A stretch of DNA of 64,000 nt, taken from the NCBI RefSeq assembly GCF_025758695.1, contig NZ_JANJQP010000004.1, positions 16,055 to 80,054 of the forward strand, read 5' to 3'. Origin of the DNA: Oenococcus kitaharae (GTDB lineage Bacteria > Bacillota > Bacilli > Lactobacillales > Lactobacillaceae). Below the pieces are notes generated by a model. The model did not search any database. It worked only from the letters and a program-made list of their open reading frames with translations, and had not been told where the DNA came from. Below, one piece after another: positions 1-8,645 of the stretch (position 1 is the first letter of the stretch; every line of letters starts with the position of its first letter). A program made the position numbers and the translations under genes.

Positions 1-22
1 ATACCGATAATTATCATATTTC

Positions 23-75
23 TTATTTTTCAGAAGTACATTCTTCAAGGTTTCAGTGTTCAGTCTGAAAAATAA
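23..75. repeat. 12-bp perfect inverted repeat upstream of lacI-type gene
   Basis: TTATTTTTCAGA (23-34) is repeated as its exact reverse complement (64-75), with 29 nt between. The right arm ends 15 nt before the regulator's ATG. There is no T-run after it, so it does not look like a terminator. It could be an operator, a leader stem-loop or part of an upstream gene outside the window. Confidence 0.45.
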
Positions 76-90
76 AGTTAAGAGGGTTGA

Positions 91-1062
91 ATGTCTGGTA
101 TTAAAGATATTGCAAAAAGAGCAAACGTTTCTATCTCGACGGTTTCCTATGCACTTAACGGCAGCGATAAAGTTTCAAAAAAAACAAGAGATCGAATTAT
201 AGAAATCGCTAACGAATTAAATTACACGCCAAACCTGGCTGGAAAGACTTTAAAGAGGCAAAAAACCGATATCATTGGTGTTTATGTTCATGATTTTAGT
301 GGTTATTTTTATAGTCACGTTATTGATGGTATTTCTAGTACGTTAAAAAAATTTGGTTTTGAAACGATTGTCTGCCCGGGCGGTAGTCAGGCACGCTTGT
401 TCATTCCTCAGCGGCTTGTTGACGGCGCCATTATAATTGATCCTAATTTTCCAGATGCAGATATCGTTAAATATGCCGAACAAGGCTATAAAATTGTATT
501 GATGTGGGGAGGCCTCTCAGTTCCTTCGATTAGTCATGTAGTGGTGGACAACGCACAGGGGGCTGGACAAGCTATTGATGCTTTACACAATTCAGGCGTT
601 GAAAACTATTTGATTGTTACCGGACCTAGCAATTCGTATGATTCTCAGCAACGTCTGCAGGCTTCTTTAGCTGAAATTCAAAAATTTTCGAATAATCCAG
701 TAACGGTTTTAAGCAGTAATTTTACGATTGATGGCGGGATTGAAACGGCAAAATATATTGCTAAGCAGGATTTAAAAAAACTTGGTGTTTTTTGTTTAAA
801 TGATGAAATGGCTATCGGACTGTATGAAGGACTTGCTAAATTCGGGATTCGACCGGGTCGTGATTTACGAATTATCGGTTTTGATAACGATCAGATTGGT
901 CAATTTTTAAATCCTCAACTTTCAACAGTTGATTATTCAAAGAGGCAGTGGGGTGAAAGCGCTGCTGAGACAATCGTGTCGATGATACAAGATGGAAAGG
1001 TTGAAAATAAAATCATTAAAACAAGATTAGTTAAAAAAGCTTCAATTATTAGTCAAAATTAA
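91..1062 (+). CDS. LacI/GalR-family transcriptional regulator
   Basis: This is a 323-residue DNA-binding regulator of normal family length. The N-terminus carries the LacI helix-turn-helix (IKDIAKRANVSISTVSYALN, residues 4-23) and a hinge near residues 45-60. A periplasmic-binding-protein-like effector domain follows, including IIGFDNDQIGQFLNPQLSTV near residues 263-282. The start is supported by AGAGGG eight bases upstream. It is followed almost directly by an esterase-like gene, so it may control that gene or itself, but the effector is unknown. A second LacI-type gene lies at 36060 beside sugar genes. This one has no sugar gene next to it inside the window. The family assignment is secure and the target is not. 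Confidence 0.9.
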   Translation: MSGIKDIAKRANVSISTVSYALNGSDKVSKKTRDRIIEIANELNYTPNLAGKTLKRQKTDIIGVYVHDFSGYFYSHVIDGISSTLKKFGFETIVCPGGSQARLFIPQRLVDGAIIIDPNFPDADIVKYAEQGYKIVLMWGGLSVPSISHVVVDNAQGAGQAIDALHNSGVENYLIVTGPSNSYDSQQRLQASLAEIQKFSNNPVTVLSSNFTIDGGIETAKYIAKQDLKKLGVFCLNDEMAIGLYEGLAKFGIRPGRDLRIIGFDNDQIGQFLNPQLSTVDYSKRQWGESAAETIVSMIQDGKVENKIIKTRLVKKASIISQN

Positions 1063-1105
1063 GTTGGATTGGTTCTATCTGATATGTGAAAGGGAAGGAT
1101 TACTT

Positions 1106-1855
1106 TTGGCAATTTTTAAGATATCTTTTTTTAGCGATTCACTCGGTATGAAAAGCACTGTTAATATTATTTTGCCTGACCACATCCAATCAACTTTATC
1201 AACATTGCTTTTGCTGCATGGTATGGGTGATGATGAGAATTCTTGGATGGACAACACGTCTTTATCGCGTTATTTATTAAACAGACAGTTAGCCGTAATT
1301 ATGCCGCGAGTTGATTTGAGTTATTATGCCAACCTACGATCTGGTGAGAAATATTTTGATTATGTTTCTGATGAATTATTGCAAAAAGCCTCGGAATGGT
1401 TTCCTTTAAAAAAAGATGTTGAGCACCGTTTCGTTGCCGGACTCTCAATGGGCGGATATGGTGCTTTAAAGTTAGTGCTAAACGAACCGAAGAAATTCAG
1501 TCGTGGATATGCATTGTCAGCAGTCACTGATTTGCTTGATCGATGGAATCAAGAGCCCAAACGTGATGATTGGTACGCAAATTTATTTGGCAGCAAAACA
1601 GATTTAAAAGGATCTACGAGTGACTTGATTTCAATTGTCAAACAATGGCCCGTTGATAAAAAAAAGCCCCATATTTGGCAATCCTGCGGAACGGCTGACG
1701 CTTTCTTTCAGCAAAATGCAACTTTCCATCAGCTGCTAACCGAAAAGAAATTTCAAAGTGATTTTATTCCTGTTGACCAGGAAACACACCGATGGGAATT
1801 TTGGGACAAGCAAATTGTGCGGGTTATTGGCGACCTGGACCAATTTTTATCATAA
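1106..1855 (+). CDS. Esterase of the tributyrin esterase / S-formylglutathione hydrolase-like family
   Basis: A 249-residue alpha/beta hydrolase predicted to hydrolyse short-chain acyl esters in the cytoplasm. The nucleophile elbow GLSMGGYGALK places the catalytic Ser at about residue 114. LLLLHGMGDDENSW near residue 34 forms the oxyanion-hole strand, and the His is likely in THRWEFWD near the C-terminus. I chose the TTG at 1106 because AGGGAAGGA lies just upstream and the resulting start MAIFKISFFSDSLG matches how I remember the family beginning. A reading from the TTG at 1064 would add 14 residues without a ribosome site. It is about 40 nt downstream of the LacI-type gene and probably co-transcribed. 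A hairpin terminator follows. Substrate is unknown. Confidence 0.85.
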   Translation: MAIFKISFFSDSLGMKSTVNIILPDHIQSTLSTLLLLHGMGDDENSWMDNTSLSRYLLNRQLAVIMPRVDLSYYANLRSGEKYFDYVSDELLQKASEWFPLKKDVEHRFVAGLSMGGYGALKLVLNEPKKFSRGYALSAVTDLLDRWNQEPKRDDWYANLFGSKTDLKGSTSDLISIVKQWPVDKKKPHIWQSCGTADAFFQQNATFHQLLTEKKFQSDFIPVDQETHRWEFWDKQIVRVIGDLDQFLS

Positions 1856-1894
1856 TCGATTTAATATTTGTTAGATCACGATTTAAATTTCCAG

Positions 1895-1940
1895 AATCAA
1901 GAAAGTATTTTCTTAGCTGAAAAGATTTCTTGATTTTTTT
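1895..1940 (+). terminator. Rho-independent terminator after esterase
   Basis: Stem AATCAAGAAA (1895-1904) pairs with TTTCTTGATT (1926-1935), followed by a T-run to 1940. It lies 40 nt after the esterase stop. Confidence 0.75.
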
Positions 1941-2458
1941 GTATTCGAGAAGTTATCTGCGCTTCTTTGACCGTAACACTGCCAATATAAATTGTGCATA
2001 TTTTGCGTATCTAAGTTTTAACACTAAGAGACGCCAACCAAAAATGTTGACATAATATTTGTTTTACTAGAAGGAGAGTATAAATGCTGATCCCAATTGT
2101 AATCATTCAATTGGAAAATCAATCAAGGATCTTCGAAAAAAGCGTCTGTCTGTTGAGAGCGCCCCTCTAAACAGTTTATAGCGAAAATGGATAAAATATT
2201 ACTTTTATTATAAACCTGATTGTTGACATTTTTTTGTATTTCGATGTAAACAGGAGTAAAAGGAAAATACTTTTTTGGGTGATCTCTATTCAACGATAAA
2301 ATCTAAGAAATAATTTCAGAAACAGATGCAACAAATTCCTCGTGTAAGACTTATGCAATAGCTATTGGCACTTCCTTAACAGGGTTTGGTCTCTGTTTTG
2401 GATTAGATCATTTCTAATTAGATGAGTCCTATTTGAAGTGTAAGGTTTTTACACCATC
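1941..2458. other. Decayed intergenic stretch with gene remnants
   Basis: About 520 bases hold no intact gene. At 2075-2086 there is a good ribosome site (AAGGAG) before an ATG at 2084, but that frame stops after 28 codons. A second frame across 2090-2180 reads SIGKSIKDLRKKRLSVE, which resembles the start of an Xre/Rgg-type HTH protein and lacks a start codon. At 2352-2414 a frame reads YAIAIGTSLTGFGLCFGLDHF and stops, like the last membrane segment of a permease. Two TTGACA boxes (2047, 2223) have no convincing -10 partner. Together with the ATPase remnant that follows, this looks like a decaying ABC transporter locus. The individual pieces are weak. Confidence 0.45.
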
Positions 2459-2689
2459 GTGCGGCAAAGTGCCACAGCTTACGTTCGCAAATCTTCATTT
2501 AAAAAATCAACAATTGTTTTAGCTAGTGAACCAACTAGCGCACTTGATTTTTCAAACACACAGATTGTTATGCGTAGTCTTTGCTGTTTAACAGATATGG
2601 ATAAAATTGTGATTGTGGCCACGCATGATAGCTTTGTGGCTGGACAAGCTGATCAGGTAATTGATGTTAGTCAATATAGCCCTCGTTAA
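2459..2689 (+). pseudogene. C-terminal remnant of an ABC transporter ATPase
   Basis: About 76 codons encode only the last third of an ABC ATPase. The sequence VLASEPTSALDFSNTQ is a Walker B/D-loop region in which the usual Asp-Glu (ADEPTSALD) reads Ser-Glu, and VIVATHDSFVAGQADQVI is the switch (H-loop) strand. Walker A and most of the signature motif are missing, and the GTG start has no ribosome site. The Walker B substitution and the missing N-terminus make an active enzyme very unlikely. The TDMDKIVIVATHD wording resembles ATPases of bacteriocin-type (lactococcin 972-like) exporters that I know of, which would fit a permease tail just upstream. That subfamily assignment is a guess. Confidence 0.75.
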
Positions 2690-2695
2690 CTATAA

Positions 2696-2721
2696 ATGAG
2701 CACGAAAAGTGCTCATTTTTT
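2696..2721 (+). terminator. Terminator between ATPase remnant and ansA
   Basis: Stem ATGAGCAC / GTGCTCAT with a GAAAA loop and six T residues. It sits between two convergent units, so it ends the plus-strand remnant and may serve ansA weakly in the other direction. Confidence 0.75.
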
Positions 2722-3705
2722 CTATAGCTGATCTAAATCGTGGGCAATGGGCGTTTGCATGATCTTTTTGATCTGAGATAAGTCTTGAGTTCGTGCCATG
2801 ACCCACATGAGTTTGGCGACGATGGCTTCTGTATTCATGTCACCAGCCGTGATGCCACCAGCTTGTTCAACTCTTTGACCAACCTCATAAAGGTCGATAT
2901 CTTGCCCTTCATTCATAATTTGAGTGGTAATAATTACCGGTAAGCCGGCTTGAGAAAGTTTTTCAACGCCTGCGACTAAATTCCGCCCCACGCTGGGTAA
3001 GCCGCCGTTTCCTAAGCTTTCAATAACAAGACCGGCTTTTTCTTGCTCGATAAAATCGAAAAATTTAACCGATAAGCCTGGAAATGCTCTGATGACATAG
3101 ATGTTCGTATTGAGACCGGTCCTACTTGTGATAGGACCAGGATTAAAACTAGGCCGATAAAGAATTTTGAATTGCTGATTTTCGATCTGGGCAATCAAAG
3201 GGAAGTTAATTGAATCGAAAGCGTCAAAAGACTTTGATTTTACTTTAACCGCACGGGTGCCAGCAATGACACGGCCATCGAAGACAGCATAAACGCCTGG
3301 GAAGTCAATCGTGCGTGCTGCGAGTAAGGCATCATTGATGTTTTTCTTGGCATCCGTGTGTTCAAAGGTTAGAGGAATTTGCGATCCGGTGATAATAACG
3401 GGCTTTTCAAAATCACTGAGTAAATATGATAAGCCGGCAGCTGTGTAAGCCATTGTATCAGTGCCGTGGGTGATTAAATATGCATCAAAGTCAGGATGTG
3501 ACCTAATCGTCTGGGACATTTTAATCCAATCTTCGGGCTGCATATTGGTCGAGTCTTTATCCATAAGCGGTATGAAGTCAATTGGCCCTTCGGCTGAATC
3601 AAAAAAAGCTGACAACTGGTTGATTGTCATACCAGGAGCCAAGCCATTTTTATGTGCAGTAGAAACAATAGTCCCACCTGTAGCTAATACAAGAATTTTT
3701 TTCAT
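2722..3705 (-). CDS. ansA: L-asparaginase, type I (cytoplasmic)
   Basis: A 327-residue enzyme that hydrolyses L-asparagine to aspartate and ammonia. Both catalytic threonine motifs are present: ATGGTI with Thr12, and the HGTDTMAYT block (residues 80-88) with the second Thr and the Asp. DSTNMQPEDW and TGSQIPLTFEHTDAKKN are strongly conserved in Bacillus-type AnsA. There is no signal peptide, so it acts in the cytosol. It begins 5 nt after the stop of the amino-acid transporter gene without a clear ribosome site of its own, which implies translational coupling. The pairing suggests that amide amino acids are imported and then deaminated. Family is secure. Affinity for Asn over Gln cannot be read from the sequence. 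Confidence 0.92.
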   Translation of the reverse strand: MKKILVLATGGTIVSTAHKNGLAPGMTINQLSAFFDSAEGPIDFIPLMDKDSTNMQPEDWIKMSQTIRSHPDFDAYLITHGTDTMAYTAAGLSYLLSDFEKPVIITGSQIPLTFEHTDAKKNINDALLAARTIDFPGVYAVFDGRVIAGTRAVKVKSKSFDAFDSINFPLIAQIENQQFKILYRPSFNPGPITSRTGLNTNIYVIRAFPGLSVKFFDFIEQEKAGLVIESLGNGGLPSVGRNLVAGVEKLSQAGLPVIITTQIMNEGQDIDLYEVGQRVEQAGGITAGDMNTEAIVAKLMWVMARTQDLSQIKKIMQTPIAHDLDQL

Positions 3706-3710
3706 AGGAA

Positions 3711-5165
3711 TTATGCTTTAACTTTAGATTGTACCCAGTTAGATAGCCAAGTAAGCAGCGTAATCATAACTAGGTACATTAAGGCAACAATCGCCCAAAT
3801 TTGAAAGCCTTGCTGCGTTCTGGCAACGATCAAGTTACCGGTCTGAGTCAGTTCGACAATGCCGATTGCCTGCAGAATTGAGGTATCCTTCAAAGTAATA
3901 ATAAATTGGTTAACAAAACTCGGCACCATAATTCGAATACCTTGCGGCATTACAATATGATACATCGACTGCCAGTATGTTAAACCGTTAGAACGCGCGG
4001 CTTCCATTTGCCCCTTGTCGACTGCCTCAAAACCGCCTCGGACAAAAGCCCCGGTATAGGCGCCCTCATTTAATGTCAGTGTGATAATACCTGCAATAAA
4101 TGCTGGGATCTTAATATCCAGCACATGCGGAAGACCGATGTAGATAAAGAAAGCCAGTACGAGTAACGGCAACCCGCGGAAAATATAAATCACAGTTTTT
4201 GAAAACGCACGTAAAATTTTTAGTTCTGCGACACCACAGACGCCGAGCAGGACTCCCCAAATTGAAGCCAGAATAATACCGACAACTGTTAACTGAATCG
4301 TTTTAATAATGCCACTGAGAAAACCGGGCCAATTAGATACTAGTAAGGACCAAATACCGGAAGACTTGGCATCACTAGCCGAGTTGCCGGAATAATGCTT
4401 TTGACTTTGGCCAAGATATTTCTTCACGATACGGTCATAGGTACCATCTTTTTGGATCGCGACTAGGCCCTTATTGAAAGCACGCAATAAAGCACGATTT
4501 TTACCTTTTTTAACAGCAAATCCATACCAGCCGGCATTGGCTACTTTGCTGCTGGGAATTCTTAATTCAAGCCCATTTTTGATCGCATACTGCATAACCG
4601 GCAAGTCTTCAAAAGTAGCTGCCGAATTACCGACAACCACATCGTTATACATCGTGTTGGAATCATTAAAATAACTAACTTTAAAACCGTATTTCTTTTG
4701 AATACTTTTGGCGTAATCAGCTGAAGCGGTACCTGTTTTCAATGCAACTGTTTGACCGCGTAGCTGAGACAAATTTTTAATTTTCGATTTGCTAGAAACA
4801 GCCCACACAACACCTGTCCGATAATAAGGGCGGCTGAAATCGTAGACTTTCTGTCTTTCTGGCGTGATGCTCATGCCGGCGATAATAGCGTCCATCTGTC
4901 CGGAAAGTACCATTTGTGCGCCGGAGTTAAAGGAAATGGGCTTCAAATTCATGGCAAATCCCTCGCGTTTTGCGATAGTACGGATGATTTCGACATCAAT
5001 CCCGGTATACTGCCCGTTTTCTTTTTGAAATTCAAAAGGTGGGTAGGTGACATCCGTCGTAATATTATATGTCGTTTTCTTGGCGTCCGCAGCAGAGAAT
5101 ACAGAGGGAACGAACATCGTAAAAATAAGTAAAAAGCTGAATGATCTAGTCAAAAATTTAAACAT
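3711..5165 (-). CDS. Amino-acid ABC transporter, fused substrate-binding and permease protein
   Basis: A 484-residue fusion of the GlnP type. Residues 1-25 form a signal peptide (FLTRSFSFLLIFTMFVPSVFSA). Residues about 32-255 are a family 3 solute-binding domain (DVTYPPFEFQKENGQYTGID). Residues about 280-480 are a polar amino-acid permease domain with the EAA loop (EAARSNGLTYWQSMYHIVMP) that docks the ATPase. It imports a polar amino acid, probably Gln, Asn or Glu. No partner ATPase gene lies beside it; the ATPase at 5324 belongs with a different permease, so the nucleotide-binding subunit must come from elsewhere. The coupled asparaginase gene downstream supports an Asn/Gln-related substrate, which is an inference. 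The ribosome site is poor. Confidence 0.9.
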   Translation of the reverse strand: MFKFLTRSFSFLLIFTMFVPSVFSAADAKKTTYNITTDVTYPPFEFQKENGQYTGIDVEIIRTIAKREGFAMNLKPISFNSGAQMVLSGQMDAIIAGMSITPERQKVYDFSRPYYRTGVVWAVSSKSKIKNLSQLRGQTVALKTGTASADYAKSIQKKYGFKVSYFNDSNTMYNDVVVGNSAATFEDLPVMQYAIKNGLELRIPSSKVANAGWYGFAVKKGKNRALLRAFNKGLVAIQKDGTYDRIVKKYLGQSQKHYSGNSASDAKSSGIWSLLVSNWPGFLSGIIKTIQLTVVGIILASIWGVLLGVCGVAELKILRAFSKTVIYIFRGLPLLVLAFFIYIGLPHVLDIKIPAFIAGIITLTLNEGAYTGAFVRGGFEAVDKGQMEAARSNGLTYWQSMYHIVMPQGIRIMVPSFVNQFIITLKDTSILQAIGIVELTQTGNLIVARTQQGFQIWAIVALMYLVMITLLTWLSNWVQSKVKA

Positions 5166-5323
5166 CTTACACGTTACGGTAACATGAAAAAATGCTGAAA
5201 TGATTGAAATGTCAGCTTTCTTAACAAAATATGAAAAAATGCGAATGATGCTCGCGAAATCGTGAAAAAAATACTTTTTAAGGGTACTTTTTGTCTGACT
5301 CGACGACTGGTAGAATGTTCCGG

Positions 5324-5977
5324 ATGACAGAAATTAACTTAAAACAGGTATCACTTTCATTGGCCGGAAAACCAGTTTTAAATGCGATTGATTTATCGGT
5401 GGAAAAAGGGCAGTGGATCACACTTACCGGTCCGTCCGGGTCTGGAAAATCGACGATTTTAAAGCTGATTGCCAATCTGATTAATCCAGACTCTGGAATC
5501 ATTTTTTTTCAAGAAAAAAATATTCAAGAACTCGATCCGATTAATTATCGTCGGCAAGTGAGCTATGCGGTTCAGTCGGCGCAGTTATTCGGCAAAACTG
5601 TCAAGGATAATCTAGACTTTCCTTACTTGATTAGAAAAAAGGCGATTGATGAAAAACATGAGAAATCTTTATTGACAGCTTTTGATTTACCCGAAGATTT
5701 TTTGTACAAATCTGTTTTAGATATCTCGGGCGGCCAGCGGCAGCGCGTCGCCTTGGCCAGAAATTTTGTTTTTCCACCACAGGTATTATTGCTGGATGAA
5801 GTGACAACCGGCTTGGACGAATTAACCAAAAAAATTGTCCGCCAAGTAATCGAAGATAACAATCACAGAGGACTGACCCTGATCGAAGTGACGCACGAAG
5901 CTGAAGATCTCAGCGAAGCAAAGAAAATTTATATCGTTGATAAAGGCAGGATTCAGCAGGAGACCGCTCATGAATAA
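5324..5977 (+). CDS. fetA: ABC transporter ATPase, FetA/YbbL type
   Basis: A 217-residue ATP-binding subunit. It has Walker A GPSGSGKST, signature ISGGQRQRVALARN, Walker B VLLLDEVTTGLD and switch VTHEAED, all intact. The start is chosen at the third possible codon (MTEINLKQVSL); a TTG at 5291 and an ATG at 5315 are in frame, but neither has a clear ribosome site. The stop overlaps the start of the next gene by 8 bases, and that gene is a UPF0014/FetB permease. The pair matches the E. coli FetAB iron exporter and its Gram-positive relatives. Known biology of FetAB is iron efflux under oxidative stress; whether that holds here is inferred. Confidence 0.85.
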   Translation: MTEINLKQVSLSLAGKPVLNAIDLSVEKGQWITLTGPSGSGKSTILKLIANLINPDSGIIFFQEKNIQELDPINYRRQVSYAVQSAQLFGKTVKDNLDFPYLIRKKAIDEKHEKSLLTAFDLPEDFLYKSVLDISGGQRQRVALARNFVFPPQVLLLDEVTTGLDELTKKIVRQVIEDNNHRGLTLIEVTHEAEDLSEAKKIYIVDKGRIQQETAHE

Positions 5978-6749
5978 TTTGAATATTTCTAATACGACAC
6001 TGGCTTTGGTGGCCAGTTTGGTGGTGGTTTCATTACTGATTTCCTATAAACAGAAATTAGGGATTGTCAAAGAAACAGCAATTGCGGTCTTGCGTGCCGT
6101 AGTTCAGTTGGTGGTCGTCGGCTTTGTTTTACAGTATATTTTCGATGCTAAAGAGTGGTTTTTAACTTTAGCTATGTATCTGGTTATTATTTTTAATGCC
6201 GCTTATAATGCTGGTAAAAGAGCTAGCGACCTGTCCCGATGGTCGGCTTTTTCGATTAGTTTTGTTTCCTTGATTGTGTCGGTTTCAATTACGATGACAA
6301 TTTTGGTAACCAGCGGTGCTATTGAATTTAAGGCAATGCAGGTGGTACCGATTTCCGGCATGCTGGCTAATAATACGCTGGCTGCCTTGGGGCTGGTCTA
6401 TCGCAATATGCACCAGCAATATAATGACCTGCACGAACAAGTGGTGGAACGTCTGGCATTAGGCGCATCGATTAGAGATGCAAGCTATGAAATTTATAGA
6501 AACGCATTACGGCTTGGCATGCAGCCGCAAATTGATACAGCTAAAACATTAGGTATCGTTAGTTTGCCTGGCATGATGTCCGGTTTGATCTTTGCTGGTG
6601 TTTCGCCAGTATCGGCAATTAAATATCAGATCATGGTGACATTCATGCTGCTTGGGTCCACAGGTATTAGTTGTTTGATGGCTACTTTCATGACTTATCG
6701 CAAATACTTTAATAACCGCGCCCAACTTGTGGGAGCACGTCATAATTAG
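5970..6749 (+). CDS. fetB: ABC transporter permease, FetB/YbbM (UPF0014) family
   Basis: A 259-residue membrane protein with about seven hydrophobic segments. The family-typical block LRAVVQLVVVGFVLQYIF lies near the N-terminus, and VVPISGMLANNTLAALGL and GIVSLPGMMSGLIFAGVSP further on. The ATG at 5970 is preceded by CAGGAG and overlaps the fetA stop, so the two are translated together. The longer frame from 5937 is a read-in within fetA and is not used. With FetA it should form an inner-membrane exporter, most likely for iron. Several other metal genes lie between 16 and 21 kb. Confidence 0.85.
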   Translation: MNNLNISNTTLALVASLVVVSLLISYKQKLGIVKETAIAVLRAVVQLVVVGFVLQYIFDAKEWFLTLAMYLVIIFNAAYNAGKRASDLSRWSAFSISFVSLIVSVSITMTILVTSGAIEFKAMQVVPISGMLANNTLAALGLVYRNMHQQYNDLHEQVVERLALGASIRDASYEIYRNALRLGMQPQIDTAKTLGIVSLPGMMSGLIFAGVSPVSAIKYQIMVTFMLLGSTGISCLMATFMTYRKYFNNRAQLVGARHN

Positions 6750-6770
6750 TGACTAACTGATTAGCACTTA

Positions 6771-6798
6771 AAAACTACGTTTGATTGCGCAGTTTTTT
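6771..6798 (+). terminator. Weak terminator after fetB
   Basis: AAAACTACG (6771-6779) pairs with CGCAGTTTT with one mismatch, followed by TTT. It is a modest hairpin and might only partly stop transcription. Confidence 0.45.
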
Positions 6799-6833
6799 AT
6801 TGGCCTTGATGAGGGGATGTTTAAATTTATGAC

Positions 6834-6868
6834 TTGATTTTGGCAACTGTACTATGTAACATAGTACA
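6834..6868 (+). promoter_or_regulatory. Promoter with YtrA/GntR operator palindrome
   Basis: TTGATT (6834-6839) and TAACAT (6857-6862) are spaced 17 bp and make a plausible promoter. Over the -10 sits a perfect 10-bp inverted repeat around one base: TGTACTATGT-A-ACATAGTACA (6848-6868). Short GntR regulators of the YtrA subfamily bind palindromes with GTACTA/TAGTAC half-sites, and such a regulator is the third gene of this operon. Autorepression by occlusion of the -10 is the natural reading. Confidence 0.8.
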
Positions 6869-6889
6869 TATCACATTTTGGGAGGCAAA

Positions 6890-7816
6890 ATGCTCGAAAA
6901 CACGGCAAAATTGTTAACGGTTAAGGATATAAACAAGTCGTTTGGTCAACGCCAGGTTCTTTTTCAGGTCTCTTTTGATATCAAGCCAGGCCGCATTGTT
7001 GGTTTAATCGGCCCTAATGGTGCTGGGAAAACAACGATCATGAAATCGATCGCCGGACTTACTTCCTATCAAGGAGAAATTGAGATAGACGGTCAAAAGG
7101 TTTCAAAGACACACACGACACCATTGAAAAAAGTGGGCTCTTTGATTGAAACGCCAGGAATTTATCCATATATGTCCGGTTATAATAATTTGAAATTATA
7201 TGCAGGACACACTTCGGCTGAAGATTTGGGGAAGATCATGGAACAGACTATGATTACTGATTTTGCCAATCGTAAAGCAAAAAAATATTCATTGGGCATG
7301 AAACAGCGTTTGGGTGTTGCAATTGCGATGCTTGATCATCCCGAACTGGTTATTTTAGATGAGCCTATGAATGGGTTGGATCCTGAATCGGTTCATTCGA
7401 TGAGGCAATTGCTGCGCGGTTTAGCAGATAATGGTGTGTCGGTGCTCATCAGTTCGCATATTTTAAGCGAATTGGAGCTTGTAGCTGACGATTTGGTCGT
7501 CGTTAATCATGGCCATATTCTTTTTAATGGCACAAAAGACGAATTTTTTGCTAGCCAGGCTGCTAAAAGCGGCCATGGTACTCGTATTTTAATCAAGACA
7601 GGTGATGACCAAAAAGCCGCGGGTATTTTAGAATCCTTAGGTTTTCAAACCGATCACGAAGGTAAACAGATGGGTGTTTATACGGATGACCAGCACGATT
7701 TGAATAAAATGCTTCAGCAATTAGTCATGAACAAAATTGAAATTAAGAGTGTCAGTGAAGAAAAACAGCATTTGGAAGATTCCTTTATTGACTTGATCAA
7801 AGGGGGAGACAAATAA
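6890..7816 (+). CDS. ABC transporter ATPase, BcrA-like
   Basis: A 308-residue ATPase with a C-terminal extension after residue 215, as in drug and antimicrobial-peptide exporters of the BcrA type. Walker A is GPNGAGKTT, the signature is YSLGMKQRLGVAIAML (an SLGMKQR form common in this class), and Walker B is LVILDEPMNGLD. The ATG at 6890 follows GGGAGG; the upstream in-frame TTG at 6878 overlaps that ribosome site. It is first in an operon controlled by the palindrome just upstream, and its stop shares one base with the start of a six-helix permease. It probably powers export or sensing of a cell-envelope-active compound. Confidence 0.88.
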   Translation: MLENTAKLLTVKDINKSFGQRQVLFQVSFDIKPGRIVGLIGPNGAGKTTIMKSIAGLTSYQGEIEIDGQKVSKTHTTPLKKVGSLIETPGIYPYMSGYNNLKLYAGHTSAEDLGKIMEQTMITDFANRKAKKYSLGMKQRLGVAIAMLDHPELVILDEPMNGLDPESVHSMRQLLRGLADNGVSVLISSHILSELELVADDLVVVNHGHILFNGTKDEFFASQAAKSGHGTRILIKTGDDQKAAGILESLGFQTDHEGKQMGVYTDDQHDLNKMLQQLVMNKIEIKSVSEEKQHLEDSFIDLIKGGDK

Positions 7817-8628
7817 TGCAAGCAATTCGACAGGAGTTTTTTAAATCATTTCATAGACTTAATTATTTAGTGTTCAGCCTCATAACTTTGGTAATTCCTT
7901 TTGTGGGCGGTATTGCATATCTGATCAGAGATCACGCGCATGCAGAAGCAGATTTCGTCATGCATCATGGATACTATGACTCGTTTATTTTCATTTTTAT
8001 GCTGGTCTCTTTCGGATCAATTTTGGCTGAAGAATTTCAGTTCGACACAATCAAAGTGATCGCATCACGTGGCAATTCCCGGCGTTTGATCTTTTCTGCA
8101 AAAGTAATAAAACTAATTTTTGATTATTGTTTCTGGTTTTTTATTGCAACTGCATCTTACTTATTGAGCTGGCTGGTTGAATTTGGCGGCACGCATTTTG
8201 GCCAAGCAATTAGTTTAGGAAACAAAGGTTATTATTTTGCAGCTAACGGCAAACCAAGTGAATTTACCTTTCTCTGGCAAAATTTTGTTACGAATCTGCT
8301 TTATATCTTTTTGATTGGTTCGATTACTTTGATGATTTCTAGTTTCTTAAAATCGAATGCGATCGCAATTGCTTCAGCTTTTATTATCTGGTTGGCAGGA
8401 CAAATTATCAGTGCTCTATTAATGAATTTGTTTTATAAGCAGCTGCCTTTGATCAAATGGAACCCATTTAATGTCAATACCTATATTGCTGGTCAAGCCT
8501 TCAGCGACTCAAAAGCACTAACGCTGCTATCACACTTAAGCCAACCAGAAATTATTATTGCATCACTTGTTTGGACCGGTATTTTTCTTGCTATTGCTGG
8601 TATTGTTTTCAATAGACGTAATCTGTGA
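7816..8628 (+). CDS. ABC-2 type permease subunit
   Basis: A 270-residue integral membrane protein with about six hydrophobic helices (for example LVFSLITLVIPFVGGIAYLI, FIFIFMLVSFGSILAEEF, NAIAIASAFIIWLAGQIISALL, IIIASLVWTGIFLAIAGIVF). The start codon overlaps the stop of the ATPase gene (TAATG), so the two are co-translated and should form one transporter. Layout resembles BcrB-type permeases of bacitracin exporters. The substrate cannot be told from the sequence. Confidence 0.85.
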   Translation: MQAIRQEFFKSFHRLNYLVFSLITLVIPFVGGIAYLIRDHAHAEADFVMHHGYYDSFIFIFMLVSFGSILAEEFQFDTIKVIASRGNSRRLIFSAKVIKLIFDYCFWFFIATASYLLSWLVEFGGTHFGQAISLGNKGYYFAANGKPSEFTFLWQNFVTNLLYIFLIGSITLMISSFLKSNAIAIASAFIIWLAGQIISALLMNLFYKQLPLIKWNPFNVNTYIAGQAFSDSKALTLLSHLSQPEIIIASLVWTGIFLAIAGIVFNRRNL

Positions 8629-8645
8629 TTTTTTGAGGTGGCTAT

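Noticed and set aside
2084..2170. 28-codon gene with a good ribosome site
   Set aside because: The peptide has no leader-peptide or membrane features, and a neighbouring frame looks like a broken HTH protein. More likely a remnant.
5173..5183. GTTAC-G-GTAAC palindrome before the amino-acid transporter gene
   Set aside because: Only 5-bp arms; expected by chance at this length.
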